A stretch of 64,000 nucleotides of DNA, taken from assembly GCA_013339765.2 (NCBI GenBank), contig CM023448.1, forward strand, positions 194,968,409-195,032,408. The letters are read 5' to 3'. The first letter of the stretch is position 1. The number at the start of each line of letters is the position of its first letter. The position numbers were made by a program, and so were the translations under genes. Source of the stretch: Haemaphysalis longicornis (Eukaryota; Arthropoda; Arachnida; Ixodida; Ixodidae). Below the pieces are notes generated by a model. The model ran no database searches, was not told the origin of the DNA, and saw only the letters and a list, made by a program, of their open reading frames with translations. Below are positions 43,110 to 53,729 of this stretch, piece by piece.

Positions 43110-44075
43110 ACGACAGATATGCTGATGTAGGGGCAGGATAATCTTTCACAAGCAAAGCGACAAATTCCTGATCCGAAAGGGCGCACAAGGAGATGCCATC
43201 TCGGCAAAACTGTTCACAGCATGATTGGACGGGGTATTCAGGAAGCTTGACTGGGAAAAGACTGAATTATGGATAAACGAAGAATACTTGAGCCATTTGA
43301 GGTTTGTAGATGGCATACTTCGGCTAAGACCTGAAAAAAAAAGGGCTTCGGGAACTACAATCAGAAAGCATGGACGTGGGGCTCAAAATAAATATGAATA
43401 AATCTAATTTAATGATAAATAAGCATGCCGATCGAAAGGGCCCTTTTGAGCATATGTAGCGAAGCGCTAGAATAAGTAGAAGAATATAACTACCTCGGAC
43501 AGATTCTCAGTGCAGGCACCACCCACGAGAGAGAAACCCGGTGCAGAATAAATATTGGCTGGGATGCACTCGGCGGGCACTCCCAAATAATAAAGTAACC
43601 TGCCTCTATCACTCAAAAGATGGATTACAAGCAATGCATCCTGCTGATGATGACATATGGAGCGGAAACTTGGCGCCTTACTAAACAACTGAAAAGTAAA
43701 CTTAGGTCCGCTCAACGGGCCATGGAACGAAGAATGATAGGAGTAACACTTAGGGCCAGGAAAGGAGCTTCCTGGGGCAGGGAACGAACTCGAGTAGGTG
43801 ATATAATAGTTCAACCAATGAAAAAGAAATGGACTTGGGCTGGCCATGTAGTGAGAAGAAATGACAACCGGTGCACCACCATCAGGGTAAGAGTGGATAC
43901 CGAGAGACGGATCTTGAAGGAGGGGCAGGCCAATAACTCGATAAACACATGAAATAAGGAAGATTTGGAGGGAAAGAATGGACTCGAGCAGCGCAGGACA
44001 AGAGCGGTTAGTCATGCAGTGAACCTAAGTAGGCTGTTGTTGATGATTATGGTGATTATGATGACCTGAACAAAG
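43110..44075 (+). pseudogene. RTE-like LINE fragment (RT tail and C-terminus)
   Basis: The plus strand reads, with stops and shifts, GDAISAKLFTA and LSHLRFVDGI (motif C; FVDG in place of FADD). A longer open part at 43620-43952 then gives LMMTYGAETWRLTKQLKSKL, RAMERRMIGVTL and KKKWTWAGHVVRRND. The W-A-G-H-V-x-R signature and T-Y-G-x-E-T-W are typical of RTE-group polyproteins. The end is a TGATGATTATGGTGATTATG-type tail at 44038-44065. The endonuclease and most of the RT are missing. Confidence 0.7.
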
Positions 44076-44084
44076 AACGTTGCG

Positions 44085-44460
44085 GACAAAGTTGGTAAGG
44101 CGAATGAAAGGTTAGGCTACATTCAGGGCACAATCCAACTTACGTCAGGTGAAGTAAAGTTTACGTCTTACAAAATGTACCTGCAACCAATATGGGAACG
44201 CACTTGCTAGTTTTGGGATCGGCATCTAAAAAAAATTGGTATCCAAACTTGGGAGTGTCCAATGACGAGCACTTCGCTTTATTTACTCACGATAACAAAG
44301 ATAGGATTCTGTTTCACCTTTTAATGAAAGAGGTAACCTGATGTCGCTACAACTCCGTAAAAACATAAAAGGCTGTCTCTTTTACAATATCACCATTAAC
44401 CAGGTACTTGTCGATGAACTTAAGTGTATAAACGAAGACACATCAAAGATACAACGAATA
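44085..44460 (+). pseudogene. CR1-like RT fragment
   Basis: The plus strand reads KVGKANERLGYIQGTIQLTS, GEVKFTSYKMYLQPIWERTC, then a WDRHL end. This is the ...KLLAYKTYIRPVLEYA... segment seen in the minus-strand elements at 37.5 and 62.6 kb. It adjoins the RTE-like tail directly, so one of the two inserted next to or into the other. Beyond 44230 the reading is too broken to follow with confidence. Confidence 0.5.
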
Positions 44461-45118
44461 AAAAGGAGCAAGCATGCTAGAGACGAAGCAGGACTACGCT
44501 TCAATTTTTTTTAAAATTTCTACGTCGTGCAAACTGTTTGTCACTAGAACCAAATGCGGGAAAGCTCTGTAAACGTAGCAAAACGTGAATATTTTTACGG
44601 ATTATCTTTTGAGTGTGTGCGTCAGTATCGTGTGTGCTGACTTTTAAGTTGTTGTATTGCCGTTCAGATGTTTTCATGCAAGCAGACTTTCCAGAGGATG
44701 CACAGATGTGTTTACTTGGGCGTGATTTCCGTGTAAAGCTAAGAACATTAAAATTGTTTCTGTAGTGTACGCACATTGCCAGTTAAACTTGTTTTACCCT
44801 CGGCGCGGTGCTGTAAAGAACTGGTCGTATGTGTAAATAAATAAACAAACAAAAAACTAAATAAATAACCGAATAGACAAATAAATACCTAACTAAATAA
44901 CTGTCTAATCTAATATGCATGCTTGGTTGTAAAGAGACAAAATTTGGAGAAAATGCACTAGTATCTTCGCGTATGCAAACTGGGTCTGGTTTTAAATTTT
45001 TAAACATGGTTTTCACGAGCGAAAGGTGGGTGTGGCTTGTCTTCGCAGGGAATATGCACACAGTGTTTCATGAAAGTCAGGGTGCTGGGGGATTTGATTC
45101 AGCCTGTCGCTGGCGCGG
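44461..45118. other. Non-coding stretch with an A-rich tract
   Basis: No gene recognised. 44838-44912 is made of AAATAAAC/AAATAACTA words, possibly an old LINE tail. Confidence 0.4.
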
Positions 45119-45744
45119 GGGACTCACCTGATCACATTCACATGGGGCTTGCTAATTCATGATTCACGGGCTTAAAAAGCATCGTGTACCAATGCGAAAA
45201 GGTTTACAAATTCATTAAATGTGCCTAATGGCGTAGTTTACCTGTGTTAGAAATACATCAGCTTCTTTAATGAAATATTGATTGATTGTGGGGTTTAACG
45301 CGCCGACGCTTCACAGATGATGAGGCGCGCCGTAGTGGAGGGCTCCGGATTAATTTTGATCACCTGGTGATCTTCAACGTGCGCCGAAATCTCGAACACA
45401 TCGGTATTCTTGCTTTTTGGCTCCATTAGAAAAGCGGCCTCCGCGGCCGGGAATATAACCCGTGTCCTCATAGCAACCGCGGCGGGTTTCCTTAATGAAA
45501 TAAAACATAAACAAAAATATATTTTGGTTTATCTAGTTTTCCCTAGATGGCCGCTAGCTGTCTAGCAAGTGAGAGTTCTGTGAATGTATTCCAGTACAGA
45601 AGTCCCATATTTCTCAAATTAGCAATCTAGGCCGTTGTGAACATTTGTAGGGATCTGAAAAACTTTTCGTATTCATGCACAATCCTTTTTAAGCCACTGG
45701 GTCATGAAGTAATAAGTTCCATAGGAATATTAACACGTGAGTCC
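45119..45744. mobile_element. TIR element, GGACTCACC ends, copy carrying a SINE
   Basis: GGACTCACC at 45119-45128 and GTGAGTCC at 45737-45744 are the ends. The body matches 25197-25597 (ctaattcatgattcacgggc, ggtttacaaattcatt, agatggccgctagct, cctttttaagcc). A tRNA-derived SINE splits it at 45278-45491. No transposase is encoded. Confidence 0.75.
45278..45491 (-). mobile_element. Ruka-like: Ruka-type tick SINE with an 11-bp target duplication
   Basis: Flanked by TTAATGAAATA at 45267-45277 and again at 45492-45502. On the minus strand the right-hand end is the tRNA-derived head (the CCCGGCCGCGG region, with a B-box-like GGTTATATTCCC). The body is the familiar TGTGGGGTTTAACG...GGCGCGCCGTAGTGGAGGGC...TTCAACGTGCGCC consensus, and the left end a TTGATTGATTG tail. 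This family is known from ixodid ticks. The head is diverged, so transcription by polymerase III is doubtful. Confidence 0.85.
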
Positions 45745-45751
45745 CTTTTAA

Positions 45752-48333
45752 GCGCGCGCAGACCGCCCAGCCGGCGCGCCATCCATGGCGAAACTGAGCG
45801 ACCAATCGCCGGTGAACCAGCCGTTAAAGCCTCGCCTAGCCACGTGGTGCCGCAGCGCCAAGGCTCCAAATGAGCGCAGCTGTAACGTCTCTCCACAGCG
45901 AATCACGCGCCATGACATCACACTGGCGCTCCGGCGGCGCAAGGTCATTGCGACACGATGAATGACCTTGGGAAACATGGAGTTGTAGAGCTTTCACTCT
46001 AAAAAGGGTACAGCGCTTTCTGTATGAATGTTGATCCCATTGAATAAGGAATTAACTCTTGTGTTGCTGCGCCAATTCAAAATCGTTCAATTTGAAAGAT
46101 ACCTTCGGAGCCTCTTTTCATAGCGTTCCACCTGTGGCTAGAGCAAGTAAAGCTATTTAGGGTTAGCTCAGAAAATGCGCTTTCACAAACAGTTTTGTTT
46201 TCATTTTCGAAAGAAAAACGTGATTCTTGACATACGCTTGCATCACCTTGGGTGTAGAAAAGGGGCGTGGACATCGCGCATCACGGCTACCACCGAAAAA
46301 GGCATGCCCCGCATAATTGCTCTGAATGAGTGTTTTGTTTTTTGTTATCAGGGCACGAATGGTGAATCAGAACATGGTTTTCAATGATCAGGTTTGCGTT
46401 CTTACTAATAATCACTGAAATCGGCTGAAAATATCAAGCAGTGCGTGTTTGCAAAGTTCTTTTTTTATTTTAGGCAGTTTTATTGCCTTTTCGCACGTTT
46501 TTATAAGTCTTTCTGTAGTTCTACATAACCCAGGACCATTTGCAAACAGTTTACAACAGTTTCGGTTTCGTTTCTGCATCACGAAATTTATATTTAGAGG
46601 TACTACGCAGTTACCTTACTTCAAGCCTATCTGCCATGTCACTTTTTGCGCCTGCTATTGATCTCTAGAAAAAAAGCATGCCGCTAGTGATTTGATCCCA
46701 CCCTTACGCATTTCCTGCGATAATAACTTCCCATGCAAGTCAAAAGATAACCCCCAGTCGCCAGATATCAGTTCCGACGAGGAGAGCGCTTCGAACCGGC
46801 CTCGCACATCGCCAGCTCTTTGCGGCCTTTCTTGCTTCCATACCAGGGTATCTGTGAAGGTCTAGTGTTGCTCCTTAGTAGAACCGTCAATTTGGACGGA
46901 GTCTCCAACAGATTTATTATTGTTTCATTTCGAAAATATTAGGTAGCTCTGCAATGCAGAGGACTCATAGTGCTGAACCTTTTCATCGCGCAACAGCTAC
47001 TCGGTGAAGGCTTGCAAGGCACAATTCTAGAGCATCGCACCTTACTTCAGCAAGCAGGGCTACAATAGCGAGTCAGAAGACGATAAGAAACCGCAAGTTT
47101 GTGTTTTGAGAGATAACTGACCGCGAACGTCGACAAGCATCAACCACCAAGTTTCATTTTCTACTCGATGCAGATCGCGTGCTTGTCCTGAATACTGTAC
47201 AGGACGTAAATACAAATTATGTTATTTTCAAGATGTTTTCACGTCACGCGGGGACAAATTAGTGCCTATGATAATGTCAAACTTCCGAATTTCTTCCAGA
47301 GAACCACCGAAAATTTCGCATTTTTAAATCAAGGTGGGCTTCACCGCTTGGCGTGGGTACCATGCGTGCTGACATTTTTGTTATATCTGATAAAGTGTTC
47401 CACACAAGTCAACAATTTTCTAGCACGAGTTTTTGAAATGTTTCCCTACGAAATGTATATTCGAAATTTTTGCTACTCTCGGTGGTTTGTCATAAACAAC
47501 TCCTTTTTATCATTTTCTAGGACAACTTAAAAAAGTTTGATTTTGATATTTTTAAGCAACTATGTTTTATTAAAACGTTTAAAAAACTGGTGTTGTTGAA
47601 AAGGGCGTTAACTCATCTGCATTTTATGTTGCTGCAATTACTGCCTAACCTTTAGCGTGCCTAAGCGCCTATCGTTTAGCAGAAAAAAATGTTCGCTTGG
47701 ACCCGTAAAAATCGGTCAATTTCCGAATGGTAAATGATTCTCAAAATGGTCAATGACCTACATGTGCCTGAACTTGGACAACTACAAATATGGAGCAGTC
47801 AAAAACGCAGTCCTTGTAGCATCCTATATCTATAAGACTCGAATTCAACATGTACACAAGAGGCATACCAGGTGCAGATACGTAGTATTAGTTCTTTGCA
47901 AATGTGGAATTTTCAACATACATCGGAGCTAATGACACATATTTTCGCTTTTAGTGCCTTGCTTGACAATTTTTCATGCTTGAAAATATTTCAGCGGGCC
48001 ACATCTCACCTTCTTGGCATAGAAAGAAACGATGGGCGAGGTGGCAGAACAAACACACATGTGTAGTAGGTGGCAACTTTTTCGGACAGCACATCATCTG
48101 TATTTTAATTGTACAAAGATAATTCCTCATGTTCAAAACTGAAGAAAATACGTGCGGTTTAAACACAACCCACATATTTACACACCGAGAAAAGGGCAAT
48201 ACTGCACTAGCCTTTCAATACTGCAATAGTGCACTAGCTTGTGTCGTCTCTTATTAAAGTCAAATGCATTTGCCGCCAGCATTGCGCAGAGACACAAATT
48301 CTGGTGCGGAATTCCCAGTTTTGTTAATTTCAT
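45752..48333. other. 2.6 kb with nothing recognised
   Basis: 45755-45965 is GC-rich and could be a repeat, but no ends or coding sequence are visible. The rest is AT-rich with only short open frames. No LINE, LTR or RNA-gene motif was seen. Confidence 0.45.
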
Positions 48334-48466
48334 GTCCGTTTCAGTGTCCACTTCGAGTGAGCTGTGATCGGCTGAAAGCGGGTGACCGCATGTGACGCAG
48401 TACAAGGAAAGCGATATAATTGGTATGACGCGTCGCAAGTGCTATTACGTCATGACTGAAACGGAC
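48334..48466. mobile_element. 133-bp MITE with perfect 12-bp TIRs
   Basis: GTCCGTTTCAGT at 48334-48345 is the exact complement of ACTGAAACGGAC at 48455-48466. There is no coding capacity. No target duplication longer than two bases is visible, so the superfamily is open. Confidence 0.55.
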
Positions 48467-48853
48467 GGAAAATGGACTTTTTCGGAACGGACAAAATTCA
48501 AATTTCGCCGCTAATGCAGGGGTTTTGTAACGATTTCTTCCCACCACTTCAAATTTTCTGCTGCCAAGAGGTAACATGACAAAAGCGTTCTTGAGAGAGC
48601 CCGCACTTTCAAAAAATGAACCACGAGTCGATCTGCAGATGTTTTAATGCGGGAGTTCCGAAACAGGAAGATATTTACATTTGTTTACAAGTAAAGCATA
48701 GCTGTTGTACGTTGATTTATTTTGGCATAACTTCTATGCAGTGATCTAGTACTTTCAATCGTCGAATTACAAGTGCCATAAATGCCGATAACAGCAAGTT
48801 CACATGTTTACATAATAAAGACACATGCTTTTCTGATAATTTACAGCCCTTGG

Positions 48854-48932
48854 AAAACACACGCACGCACACACGCGCGTACGCAGCCACGCAAACACCC
48901 ACCCACACATCACGCATACAAACACACCCACT
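48854..48932. repeat. CA/CACGCA-rich simple sequence
   Basis: Degenerate ACACGCACGCACAC and CACCCACCCACAC words without a strict period. Confidence 0.7.
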
Positions 48933-49009
48933 CAGGGGAAGTAAACGGCATTGAAGCAACTCATTCCTGCTAGCTTCCCTGAGTCTATACCCTGAAGACC
49001 AAGTAGGCA

Positions 49010-49500
49010 TCCCTTTATTCTTTATCCAGTAAGTGCCCCGCTTTCCCGAAGGGCATTAGAGCGGTGGGTTATAGACTTGAATAAAACATTTCTCCATTCG
49101 TTCAGGACAATTGCGTTTCTTGCAGCCGGTTCCAATCTGTAATAGTCATGGAAAAAAGAATTGATGCATTCTTACTTTGCTTGCTTGCAGCCGGTTCTAA
49201 TCTGTAATAGAGATCGAAAAAAGAATTATAATACATTGCCAACTTAGGCTCAGTACGCTTTGACTCTGGGTATCTGGTCATTTCGACTGGGCACGCACAA
49301 GGTTATGCCCAATACAAGTTGCTAGTTACGGCCATACAGTTGTCTGACCAAACGTACCGTCATAAAACGAAATTCGCAGTTAATTTCTGAAGTTTTTCAA
49401 GTTCCTGTACAGACGTATCTGGATCAGTTCCCATACTGAGCATGCATTATTGGACAGCCCAACTAGGCTTTATTTTTAACTGTTCCGCTGTCATCCTAGG
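49010..49500 (-). pseudogene. CR1-like LINE 3' end (same family as 62.1 kb)
   Basis: The left part (tttattctttatccagtaag, then gtgccccgctttcccgaagg) matches the left end of the minus-strand LINE at 62.12 kb, including the gcagccggttccaatct word. About 60 bp containing that word are duplicated in tandem (49119-49170 and 49180-49230). The remaining portion is decayed C-terminal coding sequence. Most of the element is missing. Confidence 0.65.
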
Positions 49501-49529
49501 TCCGGCGTTAAAAAAATAAGTGCGACTCC

Positions 49530-49967
49530 AGCTTGAGACACAACCCTGTGAGCACTAGCACTCCACGAAATAACACATTACAAGCTTAATCGACGGACTT
49601 TCCCGCTACCTCACGCAAACCTCACGAAATCTCAAGAAACAACACTTAGACTCCTACAAACCAACACCTTCCCGCATCCAATTAGGCTTCACCGGATATC
49701 CCCCACCCAGTATCCAGCAGAATGCAAATACTGCCAAGAACCTGGTACACTACGACATATTATCCTAGAGTGTCGAAAAAACATGCGCCCACCACCCCTT
49801 CCCCGCATTTCAAATCCTCCAGAGCAGTGGGAGACACTGCTGTCCAGCCCCTGCCTCTCGGACCAGCTCCTGCTCACCGAGAGGGCAGCCGCTGCTAAGA
49901 CAGCTGATGGATTCCTGTGAAGAGGGAGCCACTCCTACTAGAACACCGTAAACGCTCTCACAATAAA

Positions 49968-49998
<31 letters not shown>
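49530..49998 (+). pseudogene. R1/I-like LINE C-terminus with (TC)n tail
   Basis: The plus strand encodes TLRLLQTNTFPHPIRLHRIS, then the CCHC finger CKYCQEPGTLRHIILEC (about 49720-49775), and the end EQWETLLSSPCLSDQLLLTE closing at TGA 49918-49920. The 3' UTR holds AATAAACGTT at 49962-49971 and a (TC)n tail to 49998. It is 5'-truncated: RT and RNase H are absent. A frameshift lies just upstream of the first block. Confidence 0.8.
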
Positions 49999-50002
<4 letters not shown>

Positions 50003-50038
50003 AGCGATCATGTGAAAAAACCCACCAAGGTGTAGCCG

Positions 50039-50512
50039 CAAAATTGAAGTACATAACTGGGAGTATTTGCGTCTTTAGAATTGGAATGCCTGTTGGGTGT
50101 GTTTTTACGACAGCAAATCAAAACGCGTTAGCGAGGGTGCTAAAACCAAAAGACGCCAGCCCTATCTGTTTCAACCACAAAATAAAAAAATGGCCGCATA
50201 CCTGCTCCCTTCGCTGCTAATGTCGTCGAAAGAGGGTAGTCTTTTGCCGTCGCTACCATGTAAATGCTTCTCGCCTCTTCGCGCCCACCTCTCTTTCCTT
50301 CGCGCCGCGCTTCTCCCACGACAGGCAGGGCGGAGAGTTTCTCAAGTTATTTCAATTTTACCGCGCTCCACTGCTCGCCACCATCTACTGGAACCTCTTC
50401 GTTACTACTGGACTTCTTGCAGCGCCACCTAGAGTTTAGGGTTGGAAGGGAGCGCCCTTCTCTATTTCTGTGTAAAATATTGTTTCCAGTGCGTACTTAA
50501 GGTATTATGCAG
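50039..50512 (+). repeat. Dispersed repeat, copy 4
   Basis: Starts aaattgaagtacataactgg and follows 35848-36405 word by word (gtcgtcgaaagagggtagtc, ccatgtaaatgcttctcgcc, ttaccgcgctccactgctcg, ctgtgtaaaatattgtttcc). The core reverse complement matches the tandem units at 23.5-24.9 kb. It sits between two R1/I-like LINE ends. Confidence 0.75.
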
Positions 50513-51610
50513 GCCGAGTTTGAGGAGACGTTGGAAGCACAGCGCGCATCACACCTCCAGAGACTCATATTGACACCAGCAGGAAGAAAAGTTCTCCAGG
50601 ACATCGGACGCATTACCCTTCACAGCAAGCACCGCAACGTATTCCTCTCACCATCCGTCAACGCCTCAAGGTCCATCCTGTTCCAAAACACATGCATCCT
50701 ACCTACAACCGGGGACGCCGAGAGGCCAGGGTGAGGCTCCTTGAAAAACGACACAGCTCAGACCCTCACACACGGTACACAGACATTGCTCGATCTACAG
50801 ACCACAAGCACACAACCCTTGTAGTCCTCGACTCAATTGGTAAATTAGCAACTGCAGCCTCCTATCGGAACCTACCTGTAGCAACGGCCGAAGCGCTAGC
50901 CATCGCTCACGCCACCACTACCCACCAACAAAAACCCTACTTGACCATCATATCGGATTCCCAACAAGCCTGCCGCCTATACCAAGCCGGCCTCGCACCC
51001 CCTCAAGCCATCCAGATCCTACAACACCTCCCCGAAGACATCGACATCTCTATCATCTGGACACCAGGCCACACCGGCCTTGCAGGGAATGAGGCGGCCC
51101 ACGCCGTAGCCCGCGACCTCCTCAACCGGGCACTCCCAACAGCAAGGCCAGCAAGAACCGGACAAGCCCCACCTGTCCCACAGGCACTGACCCCACTCGA
51201 CCTCACATACAGCTCCATTCTCTCTCATTACACAAACACAAGAAGGATATACCCACCTCCTCATCACACTCTTTCCAACCATCAAGCGTATATCTACCGG
51301 CGACTGCAAACCGAGACATACTACAACCACACCATCCTGTCCCACATCTCCCAATCTCTGTTCCCCTACAATTGCCCACAGTGTGACATCCCACTCTCAA
51401 CTTACCACCTAGTATACTCCTGTCCCCACCACCCTCACCCATCCCATCCCCATCCCCTGAGCAGTGGGAGTCTGCGCTGTCCAGCTCGGCGCCGGAGCGT
51501 CAACTCGCGCTGGTGCAACGAGCCACGGATGCAGCACAGGCCCACGGCCTCCTGGACGAAGGAGGCTGACCACACCCCTTTCCCTACCCCTTGAGTTCAG
51601 TAAAGAACGT
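50513..51610 (+). pseudogene. R1/I-like LINE: RNase H, zinc finger and 3' end
   Basis: A 300-codon open frame at 50692-51594 covers the RNase H: YTDIAR (D), AEALAIAHATT (E), IISDSQQACRLYQ (D), then WTPGHTGLAGNEAAHAVARD, in which the last catalytic Asp is His (AAH for AAD). The zinc finger CPQCDIPLSTYHLVYSC follows at about 51375. A frameshift near 51460 puts the real C-terminus (QWESALSSSAPERQLALVQR...) in another frame, with TGA at 51567-51569. Upstream (50513-50690) is linker in a different frame. RT and endonuclease are missing. Confidence 0.8.
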
Positions 51611-51788
51611 TTTTCACCCACCAGTGCGTACTTTTTTAAATACTGTCACAAAAATCAAGCAAACATCTTTTTTTATTTAAAAGAACACTGAAAATACCAC
51701 TAATGAATTGATGCTTTGCCTAAACTGTACATGATGTTTTATTTTGGCTAAAAAATTTACACCATCTTCCCGCGAGGGGAACCATGGG
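51611..51788. other. Short spacer, nothing recognised
   Basis: AT-rich sequence between the LINE 3' end and the palindromic-TIR element. Confidence 0.4.
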
Positions 51789-52213
51789 TAGATGCGACGC
51801 ATCGGGGGGGGGGGGGGAACACGCTGCGTAAAATGGAAACATAACAAACAATGGACATGCTAACATAACGGAAACGCAACGGAAACCCACATAGTCTCCA
51901 TTCAAATCATCGGTGGTCATCGGATGTCATCGGCGGAGCGGCGCGGTGGAACGGCGGCGGAACGACTGAATGGAGCGGTGCAGTTACCGCGTTTATATGT
52001 AGCGGAATGAGAGAGAGCAGCGCATGCGCATGTGTTTAACCGAGCGCTAACGCGCGCTGACACACAGCTGGCATGGCGACGGGAGCGAGCGCCAGCGAGC
52101 GCTAAACGCAGATGGCGCTGCGGTGAGAGAGCGGCGAAGGAGAATGGGGGAGAGACGTGCGGACTACGCCGACTACGGCGGACAAGGCGAGTTAAAGAGA
52201 TGCGTCGCATCTA
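51789..52213. mobile_element. 425-bp element with palindromic TAGATGCGACGCATC ends
   Basis: TAGATGCGACGCATC at 51789-51803 is the exact complement of GATGCGTCGCATCTA at 52199-52213. Each TIR is itself nearly palindromic around a central A/T. A run of 14 G's follows the left TIR. The interior is GC-rich with ggcgctgcggtgagagagcg and cgagcgctaa words and no coding frame that I trust. No clear target duplication. Confidence 0.65.
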
Positions 52214-52317
52214 AAATGTTGACACGGGGGAAGTGTGTTGTAGCGTAAGCTACACTGGCCGAGGTTGAGTGGTTTCGCGTGTGCCGTGGAGGGTTGTTCT
52301 GCGCAAGCGTGAGAAGC

Positions 52318-52440
52318 ATTGGATTGGTTTCGATCAGATTGGATTGAATTTGATTGGCTTGGATTGCATTTGATTTGGGTTGTATTGTATTCGATTGGAT
52401 TAATGGCATTGTGTTGGATTGACATCCAATCCAACTTGGA
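52318..52440. repeat. Degenerate GGATT/GATTG repeat
   Basis: Repeated ttggatt, gattgga and gatttgg words with a period near 10-11 bp, ending in an inverted pair TTGGATTGACATCCAATCC at 52414-52432. Confidence 0.7.
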
Positions 52441-52959
52441 GTACGGGTGCTGAACCTTAGCTCACGCTACGCATATCCTGGCATAGCCGAGCTAAGCCAC
52501 TGCTAATTTTTCCAGATTTAGGGGCTTGGAAAAGTCCAGGAATTCATTTTAACATTTGGTCGGGCGGCTCAATCGAGGTACGCACAGAGACATACAGACA
52601 GACAGACCAAACGTTTGGTGTTTCAGAAGTCTTTAAAAATTCTAGCGAAGTAGCAATGGCCAGCCTTACATCTCTTGTTAGCCTAGCTACTACGTCCTGA
52701 GTTGCGGCGACTGTCAGGCGTAAAAAACACCGTGAACGAGAATCGCTAACACCTACACCTTAGATACACCATTGAGAGACTTCAAATATGTATAAATAGA
52801 CCTCCTGAGTCCATTTCTTACGTTAAGAATGGAGAATATGTGTATCGTAGTAACCCCGACTACCTGCCCTGCCCTGGTAAGCAGAAAAATCCTGCATTTT
52901 GGAAAAAAAAAACTACAGGCGTAGTCACCAAATTCATCGTCCTCCCAGTTGTACTACGA
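52441..52959. other. Unrecognised stretch before the integrase relic
   Basis: A cagacagacagacc tract at about 52594-52607 and otherwise no recognised feature. It may be decayed pol of the element that follows. Confidence 0.3.
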
Positions 52960-53610
52960 CATTCAAACACTATGGGTTCTAATCATGGACTCGATAACGG
53001 CCATTATTACTGAGCTCATGCAAAGGGTCTTAAGATACAGAAACATGAACAATGGAAGAATCGCGGCGTTACACACCCAAACGAATGGATTAACAGAACA
53101 CTCCAATGGGGCTATCGTGACATGCTGTCCATGAAGGTCGACTTCGAACGTAAGACGTTGAATTTAATCCCACTTGATGTCGCGTTCACGAGCAACACAG
53201 GCGTAAAAGAAACGGCGCACACGATTTCATTCGATCTAGTTTGGGAAACAGCCAATTATGACGATTCGCGTCATACTGCCGCACGTAGAAAACGACGACC
53301 TCAAACGCCGACATCAAGGAATACCTACAACGTTCGGAGAAGGCCCGCCAGCATGTTCTCGTCGTACCATGCATCAGCAGCTGCTTGAGGCTGGACGCTG
53401 CAAATTTCGACACTGAGTATCAAAGAAGAGGTCGAGCATAAGTTCGGACCACAACCCAACTATACAGCCTCGGATTCTGCGACCGCATTTCGGAGCATAC
53501 AAAACTAAGCGAAAGGTTCGTCAACCAAATTTTGTACGTGAGTGTCCCTCCATAGACCTCACGACGATGAGCGAGGCCAGAGTGGCATGTTGTTCTCCTC
53601 AAAACTTCCC
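52960..53610 (+). pseudogene. Ty3-type integrase C-terminal relic
   Basis: The plus strand, with at least two frameshifts, retains HTQTNGLTEHSN (the region with the catalytic Glu), then DMLSMKVDFERKTLNLIPLD, a degraded AFTSNTGVKETAHTISFDLV segment, and in another frame MHQQLLEAGRCKFRH. The order is that of the core-to-C-terminal part of a Ty3-type integrase. Neither the LTR nor RT is visible nearby, so this is an isolated fragment. Confidence 0.65.
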
Positions 53611-53729
53611 CGCCCCGTGTAAAAAAATTTCTTGGTAAACAGTTTCTCCCCCTCTCTCACTCTAGTATTTTCTCAGCAATTTTCTTTTAATACCAGGGAT
53701 AAGGGCTGGGCGTCGGTTAAAAATTTTAA

